A DNA stretch of 5,084 bases from Halieaceae bacterium (GTDB lineage Bacteria > Pseudomonadota > Gammaproteobacteria > Pseudomonadales > Halieaceae). The stretch is taken from assembly GCA_009886815.1 (NCBI GenBank), contig QXYP01000137.1, forward strand, positions 1-5,084. Direction: 5' to 3'. The notes below the pieces were generated by a model, which saw only the letters and a list, made by a program, of their open reading frames with translations, ran no database searches and was not told the origin of the DNA. Positions within the stretch are counted from its first letter, which is position 1, and each line of letters begins with the position of its first letter. A program made the translations under genes and the position numbers. Positions 1 to 5,084 of this stretch are shown here, in pieces.

Positions 1-514
1 ACCCGCCGTTGCAGGCCGCGCTACCTACCGATTGTCAGCTCGACCCCGCGATACGTTGCGCCTCGCCTATGTCATGGACATTGACGCAGAATTTCACGTG
101 CCGCTTCGCGTCTTGGCAGCGAGTCCTGAGGGAAAGATTCTTGAGCGATATGAATTTGCCAATATTGCTTTAGAAGCACAGGCTGCTCCGGTCAACGCCG
201 ATATTGGCGGCGCAGCAACAGAACCCTCAAAATATTATTTAGCGGCGGTGCCACCTGGATTCACAGTGGTCGACCAAGGGCGACAGCCGGTAGATTTTCT
301 GGTGTTGAGTGATGGGCTCGCCAGCGTTTCTATTTTCGTGGAAAATCAGCCGAAGACCTTGCCCAGCGGGGAGGGTTTTGCTCTCAGAGGTGCCTCGCTT
401 TCGTATACGCGAGGTATGGCTCAGAGAAAGCTAGTGACTGTATTTGGGGAAGTGCCGATAACCACGGCTAGGCTGTTAGCCGAAGCCATTCGTCAGCGAG
501 ATGAGACGCGTTAA
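1..514 (+). CDS. rseB: RseB/MucB sigma-E regulatory protein, C-terminal part (5' partial)
   Basis: Periplasmic sensor of the sigma-E envelope-stress system. In the family it binds the periplasmic part of the anti-sigma factor RseA/MucA and shields it from DegS/AlgW cleavage until lipopolysaccharide or lipid signals release it. The frame is open from base 2 to the TAA at 512-514, giving 170 visible residues, so an in-frame TTG at 32 is not a start but an internal Leu. The visible part starts with VAGR, as at the junction between the two family domains. A beta-rich stretch follows (PLRVLAASPEGKILERYEF), then the small C-terminal domain with LAAVPPGFTVVD, FLVLSDGLASVSIFVE and the late VTVFGEVPITTARLLAEAI. 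These match the recalled C-terminal pattern of MucB/RseB (LPEGF, SDGL, GE-P-TA--IA). The signal peptide and most of the large N-terminal domain lie outside the window. The rseC start directly abuts the stop, consistent with one operon. Confidence 0.9.
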   Translation, partial: PAVAGRATYRLSARPRDTLRLAYVMDIDAEFHVPLRVLAASPEGKILERYEFANIALEAQAAPVNADIGGAATEPSKYYLAAVPPGFTVVDQGRQPVDFLVLSDGLASVSIFVENQPKTLPSGEGFALRGASLSYTRGMAQRKLVTVFGEVPITTARLLAEAIRQRDETR

Positions 515-994
515 ATGCTGCGTGAAATTGGACGTGTTGTTGCTGTTGAGACAGCCTCGGTATGGGTGGAAACCATTCCGAGTTCCTTGTGTGGCAAATG
601 CGCTGCGCGAGCCGGGTGTGGACAAGGTATTGTCAGCCGTACCACTGGCCATCGAGGACTCGTGCAGGCCCTTGAGACAGAAGCGGTTCGGGCACAAGAC
701 TGTAAAGTCGATGACGAGGTCGAAATTGAGCTGCCAGAGTCCGCCGTATTGAAGGGTTCGCTGCTGGTCTATCTTGCCCCATTGTTGTTCGGTATTACTG
801 CGGTGTTATTTGCCCAGCCATACGGTGAGTTTGCTACCGTAATGGCATTCCTTCTGGGGCTGCTGATCGGATTCGGATGTGTGAGACTCGCTACGCATTG
901 GGTGTTTCCCAGACAGATCTTCGAACCGCGTCTGTCATCAGTGATCTCCGCATCGTCTCTCGGGATGAGTTCTACTGTTATCGCGCGTCAGTAA
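515..994 (+). CDS. rseC: RseC/MucC inner-membrane protein (SoxR-reducing system RseC family)
   Basis: Small inner-membrane protein of 159 residues, the usual family length. The N-terminal domain has the family signature CxxCx5C (C26, C29, C35, in LCGKCAARAGCGQG) after the opening GRVVAVE--SVWVET. A further Cys lies at 63. Two hydrophobic segments at about 79-100 and 106-127 predict two membrane helices joined by a short loop, with a short polar tail. E. coli RseC has an additional Cys about six residues before the cluster; here that position is Thr20. Known roles are a modest effect on sigma-E activity and, with the Rsx/Rnf complex, keeping SoxR reduced; the Cys cluster is thought to hold a metal or redox centre. 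The ATG directly follows the rseB stop (TAAATG). Only a weak purine stretch (about 498-506) precedes it, so translation is probably coupled to rseB. I favour the rseC name; mucC is the Pseudomonas synonym. Confidence 0.92.
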   Translation: MLREIGRVVAVETASVWVETIPSSLCGKCAARAGCGQGIVSRTTGHRGLVQALETEAVRAQDCKVDDEVEIELPESAVLKGSLLVYLAPLLFGITAVLFAQPYGEFATVMAFLLGLLIGFGCVRLATHWVFPRQIFEPRLSSVISASSLGMSSTVIARQ

Positions 995-1027
995 AAGGAT
1001 GTTGTGGCCTGTTAAAGGTCTGAATTC

Positions 1028-1033
1028 AAGGAG
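1028..1033 (+). promoter_or_regulatory. Strong Shine-Dalgarno of mucD (decides the start)
   Basis: AAGGAG lies seven bases before the ATG at 1041. It settles the start against an in-frame ATG at 999, which has AAAAGG touching the start codon with no usable spacing. It is the strongest ribosome-binding site in the window, fitting high, independent translation of the protease. Confidence 0.8.
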
Positions 1034-1040
1034 AAGAACG

Positions 1041-2426
1041 ATGTACAAACTAGTCCTCGTGGCTTTACTCGCCCTAACGCCCTGGTCAACGCAAGCAGCG
1101 TTGCCCGATTTTCAGCCCATTGTGGAAGCTGCTGCCCCTGCCGTCGTGAAAATCCTTGTTGAGTCCGAGGCACAGGCCATGCCTAGTCCCGACGAACTTG
1201 AAGAGTTGCCAGAGTACTTGCGCCGTTTTTTTGAATTTCGAGGGCGCGCACCGCAGCAGCAGCGGCAGAATACGGGGTCTGGATTTATTATTTCTGAGGA
1301 CGGCTACGTCGTCACCAACCACCATGTGGTAGAGGGCGCGACGTCGGTTACCGTGCGACTGTTAGATCGGCGTGAGTTTGAGGCTGAAATTGTTGGCACC
1401 GACGTCCGTTCAGATTTGGCTTTGTTAAAGATAGAATCTGAAGGACTCGCAGTTTTGACAATAGCTGAAGACGATGTGTCGGTGGGAGAGTGGGTGCTGG
1501 CCATTGGCTCGCCGTTTGGTCTTGATTTCTCGGTTACCGCGGGCATTGTGAGTGCCAAGGGGCGCAGTCTGCCTACCGAGGCTGGCGAAAACTACGTACC
1601 TTTTATTCAAACCGATGTGGCCATTAATCCGGGCAATTCGGGCGGCCCGCTCTTTGATCTGCAGGGTGAAGTCGTCGGGGTAAATTCGCAAATATTTACG
1701 CGCTCGGGAGGGTCAATCGGCCTGTCCTTTGCCATACCCGCGGTGGTCGTACAAAACGTGGTTATGCAGCTTAAAACTTCTGGAGAGGTCACTCGAGGGT
1801 GGCTGGGCGTTAGTATTCAAGACGTGGACCGCGATCTTGCTGAGTCCTTTGGCCTCGATCGCCCACGGGGTGCCTTAATCGCACAGGTGGGGGCAAACTC
1901 TCCGGCCCAGAACGCAGATTTGCAAAGTGGTGACATTATCCTTGAATTTGATGGACAGCCCATCAACACCTCCTCGGACCTTCCTCACGTAGTCGGTCTT
2001 ATTGCTCCGGGCAGTAAAGTCGAGGCAGTGGTGCGCAGAGATGGTCGTAATGAAACTTTGGAGGTTGTCGTTGGTGGACTTGATGCAGGAGAGCGTCCTT
2101 CTGTGAGCGGACGCATGCCGGATGCGCCTGATAGTGACGCTATTTTTGGCATGATTCTGGAGACCGCGGACGAGGAAATGATGGCCGAATTGGGCCTCAG
2201 TGGCGGTGTGTTGGTGCTGGAAGTGGCCCCGGAATCCTCTGCAGCCATGGCGGGTATTGTCGGTGGCGATGTGGTCACTCGCTTAGGGAGTAGCGCGATT
2301 CAGTCGATCAATGACTTCGAGGATGCAGTAAGCCGGTTGCAGCCTGGGCAGTCGGTAGCGATTCGGCTGATTCGGCAAGGCGCGCCCCTGTTTTTGGCGA
2401 TTCGCGTGCCCCAAGCAGAGCAATAA
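1041..2426 (+). CDS. mucD: MucD/DegP-type periplasmic serine endoprotease (HtrA family)
   Basis: Periplasmic protease and chaperone of the HtrA family that degrades misfolded envelope proteins. In Pseudomonas, MucD loss activates AlgU and alginate production, so it damps the sigma-E signal. The product from this start is 461 residues. A Sec signal peptide (MYKLVLVALLALTPWSTQA) predicts cleavage near A19/A20. The trypsin-like domain carries the full triad: H95 in VTNHHVVEGA, D125 in RSDLALLKI and S200 in NPGNSGGPLF. Two PDZ domains follow, at about 252-345 (from RGWLGVSIQ) and 365-458 (FGMILET to the end). The loop before the protease core holds the acidic PDELEELPEYLRRFFEF stretch typical of MucD. 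The whole protein lacks cysteine. ATG 1041 is chosen because it has a strong ribosome-binding site and begins directly with the signal peptide. The gene lies 46 nt after rseC. DegQ/DegP naming is possible, but context and sequence favour mucD. Confidence 0.95.
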   Translation: MYKLVLVALLALTPWSTQAALPDFQPIVEAAAPAVVKILVESEAQAMPSPDELEELPEYLRRFFEFRGRAPQQQRQNTGSGFIISEDGYVVTNHHVVEGATSVTVRLLDRREFEAEIVGTDVRSDLALLKIESEGLAVLTIAEDDVSVGEWVLAIGSPFGLDFSVTAGIVSAKGRSLPTEAGENYVPFIQTDVAINPGNSGGPLFDLQGEVVGVNSQIFTRSGGSIGLSFAIPAVVVQNVVMQLKTSGEVTRGWLGVSIQDVDRDLAESFGLDRPRGALIAQVGANSPAQNADLQSGDIILEFDGQPINTSSDLPHVVGLIAPGSKVEAVVRRDGRNETLEVVVGGLDAGERPSVSGRMPDAPDSDAIFGMILETADEEMMAELGLSGGVLVLEVAPESSAAMAGIVGGDVVTRLGSSAIQSINDFEDAVSRLQPGQSVAIRLIRQGAPLFLAIRVPQAEQ

Positions 2427-2449
2427 TTTGCGGTCGCACCGACGGCAAA
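2427..2449. repeat. Near-perfect 23-nt palindrome directly after the mucD stop
   Basis: Two arms pair around a three-base CAC loop centred on 2438: TTTGC pairs with GCAAA (2427-2431/2445-2449), and GTCG with CGAC (2433-2436/2440-2443). The only break is a G-G mismatch (2432/2444). It begins on the first base after the mucD TAA. No run of T follows on the plus strand (the next bases are TGCATCCTGT), so it is not a canonical intrinsic terminator. It could be an mRNA 3'-end stabilising or processing hairpin, or an operator. The pairing is visible; the function is inferred. Confidence 0.45.
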
Positions 2450-2471
2450 TGCATCCTGTAGCCCGGTGGGT

Positions 2472-2477
2472 TAGAAT
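2472..2477 (+). promoter_or_regulatory. Candidate sigma-70 -10 box for lepA
   Basis: TAGAAT differs from TATAAT at one position and sits in the only sizeable non-coding gap, 50 bases before the lepA GTG. No good -35 box is visible at a 16-18 base spacing (ATGCAT at 2449-2454 is poor), so the site would be weak or activator-dependent. Transcription would begin near 2483-2486. Confidence 0.35.
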
Positions 2478-2487
2478 GCCGCGCCTT

Positions 2488-2507
2488 CTGGGCCGATCCC
2501 GGCCCGG
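2488..2507 (+). promoter_or_regulatory. GC-rich hairpin in the lepA leader
   Basis: GGGCCG (2490-2495) and CGGCCC (2500-2505) are exact complements around an ATCC loop. The stem extends outward by a U-G pair (2489/2506) and a C-G pair (2488/2507). It ends 20 bases before the lepA start codon and has no following T-run, so it does not look like a terminator. If transcription starts just after the TAGAAT at 2472-2477, this would be a nearly 5'-terminal stem-loop of the lepA mRNA, a position that often slows RNA decay. That role is inference. Confidence 0.4.
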
Positions 2508-2527
2508 CATTATCGGGAACTCAGCGC

Positions 2528-4327
2528 GTGACTGAACTAAGTCATATCCGCAATTTTTCAATTATTGCGCACATCGATCACGGCAAATCGACGCTAGCCG
2601 ATCGTTTTATCCAGCACTGTGGCGGCCTATCTGATCGTGAAATGGAGTCTCAGGTACTGGACTCCATGGAGTTGGAGCGCGAGCGAGGCATTACGATAAA
2701 GGCGCAAAGCGTGACGTTGAAGTATCAGGCGCACAACGGCGAAGAGTATCAGCTCAACTTTATTGATACGCCAGGACACGTCGATTTTTCCTATGAAGTG
2801 TCACGATCCTTATCCGCTTGTGAGGGCGCATTGCTCGTGGTTGATGCTGCGCAGGGGGTTGAAGCCCAGTCGGTTGCCAATTGCTACACCGCGATAGAGC
2901 AGGGGCTAGAGGTACTGCCGCTTCTCAACAAAATGGACCTACCCCAGGCCGATCCGGACACCGTGAAGCTGGAAATCGAAGAGATTATAGGTATTGAGGC
3001 CCAGGAGGCTTGCCCCGTTAGCGCGAAAACAGGGCTAGGTATCGAGGATGCTCTGGAATACCTCATTAAAAATATCCCAGCGCCCGAAGGTGACCGAGCA
3101 GCGCCACTTCAAGCGCTCATCATCGATTCCTGGTTTGATAACTATTTAGGCGTCGTTTCCTTAGTCAGAGTGACTCAGGGAACGTTGCGTAAGCGCGATA
3201 AGTTCATTGTTAAATCTAGCGGGAAACAACATCAGGCCGACATGGTCGGTGTGTTTACGCCGCGAAGAACCGAGACTGGCGCCCTAGCTGCTGGCGAAGT
3301 GGGGTTCATCGTTGCCGGGATTAAAGACATTAAAGGCGCGCCGGTTGGTGACAGTTTAATTTCTGTTGCGCATCCGGACACCCCAGCACTGCCTGGCTTT
3401 AAAAAAGCGAAGCCCCAGGTGTATGCGGGTATATTTACGGTCTCTTCAGACGATTACGAAGACTTTCGAGATGCATTGGGAAAACTCACCTTAAACGATG
3501 CGTCCTTGTTCTATGAGCCTGAAACCTCCGATGCTTTGGGATTTGGTTTTCGCTGCGGCTTTTTGGGCATGCTCCACATGGAGATTATTCAGGAAAGGTT
3601 AGAGCGCGAATACAATCTAGATTTGATCACCACGGCGCCCACGGTGATTTATGAGATCGTTAGGAAGGATGACAGTGTTATCAACGTTGATAACCCCTCT
3701 AAACTCCCTGATGTGGGCGAAATTCAGGAAATGCGTGAGCCGATAGCCCGTTGCACGATCCTGACGCCCCAGGAATTTCTGGGCAATATCATTACGCTTT
3801 GTATCGATAAACGTGGTTCGCAAGTGGATCTGCAGTACTTAGGCAAGCAAGTACAGCTGATTTACGACATTCCTATGGCGGAAGTCGTTCTCGATTTTTT
3901 TGATCGTTTGAAGTCAGTGAGTCGCGGTTACGCCTCTTTGGATTATGGGTTTCACTGTTTTCAAGCAGCACCTCTGTCGAGGCTTGATGTGTTGATTAAT
4001 GGTGACCGGGTTGATGCGCTGGCGGTCATTGTGCATAGAGATCACATTCAGGGCCGCGGCCGGGTGTTGACCGAAAAAATGAAAGAGTTGATTCCTCGCC
4101 AGATGTTCGATGTGGCTATTCAGGCGGCAGTCGGTGGCAAGATCGTGGCGCGGCAAACGGTCAAAGCCTTACGGAAAAATGTGACTGCCAAATGTTATGG
4201 TGGCGACGCTACGCGCAAGAAAAAGCTGTTAGAAAAGCAAAAAGCCGGAAAGAAACGAATGAAGCAGGTGGGTAACGTTGAAATCCCACAGTCCGCGTTT
4301 CTGGCGGTTCTGCAGGTCGATAGTTGA
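2528..4327 (+). CDS. lepA: Elongation factor 4 (LepA), ribosome-associated GTPase
   Basis: Translational GTPase that binds the ribosome. Back-translocation in vitro and a part in initiation or 30S assembly have both been proposed. The product is 599 residues, the same length as E. coli LepA, and is collinear with it throughout as recalled. The GTPase motifs are complete: AHIDHGKST (14-22), RGIT (53-56), DTPGH with H84 (80-84), NKMD (134-137) and SAK (165-167). Domain II follows from about 190 ([19 protein letters not shown]). EF-G-like domains III and V come next, with [24 protein letters not shown] near 338-362 and [16 protein letters not shown] near 448-463. The LepA-specific C-terminal domain from about 488 ends in a lysine-rich tail ([18 protein letters not shown], 563-580). 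The start is GTG, placing [21 protein letters not shown] in register with the family. Its ribosome-binding site is weak (GGGA, 2515-2518). It probably leads a lepA-lepB unit. Confidence 0.97.
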   Translation: MTELSHIRNFSIIAHIDHGKSTLADRFIQHCGGLSDREMESQVLDSMELERERGITIKAQSVTLKYQAHNGEEYQLNFIDTPGHVDFSYEVSRSLSACEGALLVVDAAQGVEAQSVANCYTAIEQGLEVLPLLNKMDLPQADPDTVKLEIEEIIGIEAQEACPVSAKTGLGIEDALEYLIKNIPAPEGDRAAPLQALIIDSWFDNYLGVVSLVRVTQGTLRKRDKFIVKSSGKQHQADMVGVFTPRRTETGALAAGEVGFIVAGIKDIKGAPVGDSLISVAHPDTPALPGFKKAKPQVYAGIFTVSSDDYEDFRDALGKLTLNDASLFYEPETSDALGFGFRCGFLGMLHMEIIQERLEREYNLDLITTAPTVIYEIVRKDDSVINVDNPSKLPDVGEIQEMREPIARCTILTPQEFLGNIITLCIDKRGSQVDLQYLGKQVQLIYDIPMAEVVLDFFDRLKSVSRGYASLDYGFHCFQAAPLSRLDVLINGDRVDALAVIVHRDHIQGRGRVLTEKMKELIPRQMFDVAIQAAVGGKIVARQTVKALRKNVTAKCYGGDATRKKKLLEKQKAGKKRMKQVGNVEIPQSAFLAVLQVDS

Positions 4328-4343
4328 ATAACCCCATTGTCAT

Positions 4344-4347
4344 GGAG
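4344..4347 (+). promoter_or_regulatory. Shine-Dalgarno of lepB
   Basis: GGAG lies five bases before the GTG at 4353. It supports that start, and no other in-frame start nearby would keep the first membrane segment whole. The lepA stop is only 25 bases upstream, so lepB is probably read from the same message. Confidence 0.6.
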
Positions 4348-4352
4348 CTGAT

Positions 4353-5084
4353 GTGAATATCGATTTCCCCCTTATCCTTTTAATACTGGTGTCAGGTAGT
4401 GGTCTCATTTGGGCGTTGGATGCGCTTTTTGCGGCGGGGCCTAGGCGGGCGAGGATCGCAGATCTCCAGCGTCGATATCCAAAGTGGGAGCAGGACGATG
4501 CTGGGGACGCCAAAAAATACAGGTCGTCCTTTGCCGAAACGGCCTCTGAGCCCGTCATTGTCGAGTACGCCCGTTCGTTTTTTCCTCTATTAGCTTTTGT
4601 TTTTGTACTTCGCTCCTTTCTTTTTGAGCCGTTTCAGATTCCCTCATCTTCCATGGTGCCAACACTGGAAGTGGGAGATTTTATCTTGGTTAATAAATTC
4701 AATTACGGCCTCAGGCTCCCTGTGGCGCGCTCACAGGTAGTGCCTATTGGCAAGCCTGAGCGGGGTGATGTGATGGTTTTTTTCCCGCCTCACCAGAACG
4801 ATACCTACTACATTAAACGGGTAATAGGGATTCCGGGTGATCGAATTGAGTATCGTGGTAAGGCCATAACAGTCAATGGTGAGCCTGTTCCTAGGGAGTG
4901 GTTGGCCACGGTTCCCGAGGGTCGATCACGTTATGACGTGGGTCTTGAGTCTGTTGGATCAGATCGCTACCTTATGCAAATAGACCAGCGGCGGCCTTCA
5001 CGGGATTTTTCTGCCACGGTAAAGGCAGGCCACTATTTCATGATGGGCGATAATCGTGATAACAGCTCAGACTCCCGGGTTTGG
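4353..5084 (+). CDS. lepB: Signal peptidase I (leader peptidase), 3' partial
   Basis: Inner-membrane Ser/Lys protease that removes signal peptides from exported proteins at the periplasmic face. It would process the MucD and RseB precursors encoded upstream. The frame is open from GTG 4353 to the right edge, with 244 residues visible. A first membrane segment spans about 5-27 and a charged cytoplasmic loop about 28-72 (QRRYPKWEQ). The second membrane segment spans about 73-90. The catalytic box is IPSSSMVPTL with nucleophile S100. The general-base Lys is K155 in YYIKRVIGIPGD. The conserved late box GDNRDNSSDSRVW (232-244) is cut by the edge. Ser and Lys are 55 residues apart, as in E. coli LepB (S91, K146), while the stretch from Lys to the late box is about 49 residues shorter than in E. 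coli, consistent with the shorter Pseudomonas-type enzyme. Only a short C-terminal piece should be missing. Confidence 0.95.
   Translation, partial: MNIDFPLILLILVSGSGLIWALDALFAAGPRRARIADLQRRYPKWEQDDAGDAKKYRSSFAETASEPVIVEYARSFFPLLAFVFVLRSFLFEPFQIPSSSMVPTLEVGDFILVNKFNYGLRLPVARSQVVPIGKPERGDVMVFFPPHQNDTYYIKRVIGIPGDRIEYRGKAITVNGEPVPREWLATVPEGRSRYDVGLESVGSDRYLMQIDQRRPSRDFSATVKAGHYFMMGDNRDNSSDSRVW

Noticed and set aside
32..514. TTG at 32 as the start of a separate 160-residue gene.
   Set aside because: The same frame stays open to the left edge and the ten residues before it (including VAGR) continue the RseB family pattern, so it is an internal Leu codon.
501..752. Open frame of 83 codons overlapping the start of rseC on the same strand.
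   Set aside because: It is out of frame with the clear RseC family protein, its translation is basic and without recognisable pattern, and it overlaps the end of rseB.
999..1040. In-frame upstream ATG that would add 14 residues to MucD and create an SRRR twin-arginine-like stretch before the signal peptide.
   Set aside because: The arginines are AGG AGA AGA, which is simply the Shine-Dalgarno purine run read as codons. The ATG has no correctly spaced ribosome-binding site, and the Tat consensus is not met (Thr where Phe is expected).
2515..2546. GGAACT (2516-2521), like a sigma-E -35 box, just before lepA.
   Set aside because: No TCTGA-like -10 box lies at the usual spacing. The nearest weak match (TCATA, 2542-2546) falls inside lepA, so transcription would begin after the start codon.
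2283..2561. Minus-strand open frame of 92 codons spanning the mucD end, the gap and the lepA start.
   Set aside because: It is antisense to two strongly supported genes, and its translation resembles no family I know.
4342..4356. Four-codon mini frame (ATG GAG CTG ATG TGA) whose stop overlaps the lepB GTG start.
   Set aside because: Its ATG has no ribosome-binding site of its own. The GGAG inside it serves lepB, and so short a frame is expected by chance.
4399..4593. Short plus-strand frame inside lepB in another reading frame.
   Set aside because: The lepB frame through this stretch carries the cytoplasmic loop and leads into the second membrane segment and catalytic box. The alternative is arginine-rich and patternless.

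Overview
The window is a conventional, tightly packed, all plus-strand stretch of a gammaproteobacterial chromosome. Every coding region belongs to a recognisable housekeeping or envelope-stress family: the end of rseB/mucB, complete rseC/mucC, a mucD-type periplasmic protease, complete lepA (elongation factor 4), and the first 244 codons of lepB (signal peptidase I), which runs off the right edge. This is the order I recall from Pseudomonas aeruginosa (algU-mucA-mucB-mucC-mucD-lepA-lepB), so algU/rpoE and mucA/rseA are expected just to the left, and rnc and era to the right. Protein sequences fit Gammaproteobacteria with a Pseudomonas-like operon. A marine lineage is possible, but genus cannot be fixed from the sequence alone. 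Base composition is moderate and even, with no sign of recent transfer.

Layout: 1-514 is the C-terminal part of RseB, open to the left edge. 515-994 is rseC, whose ATG directly follows the rseB TAA. A 46-nt gap carries a strong ribosome-binding site for mucD (1041-2426). The 101-nt gap at 2427-2527 is the only sizeable non-coding stretch. It holds a near-perfect palindrome right after the mucD stop, a promoter -10-like TAGAAT, and a GC-rich hairpin just upstream of the GTG start of lepA (2528-4327). After 25 nt with a GGAG ribosome-binding site, lepB begins with GTG at 4353.

Together the left genes form the regulatory and effector arm of the sigma-E (AlgU) envelope-stress response. RseB senses envelope damage and protects the anti-sigma factor, RseC is an inner-membrane accessory protein, and MucD degrades or refolds damaged periplasmic proteins. 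The right genes serve translation (LepA) and protein export (LepB). The 2427-2527 gap is the likely border between the two transcription units, although readthrough is possible.

I found no mobile element, CRISPR array, tRNA, rRNA or unfamiliar gene. I do not think the window contains an undescribed system. The observations worth a second look are regulatory and concentrated in the mucD-lepA gap.
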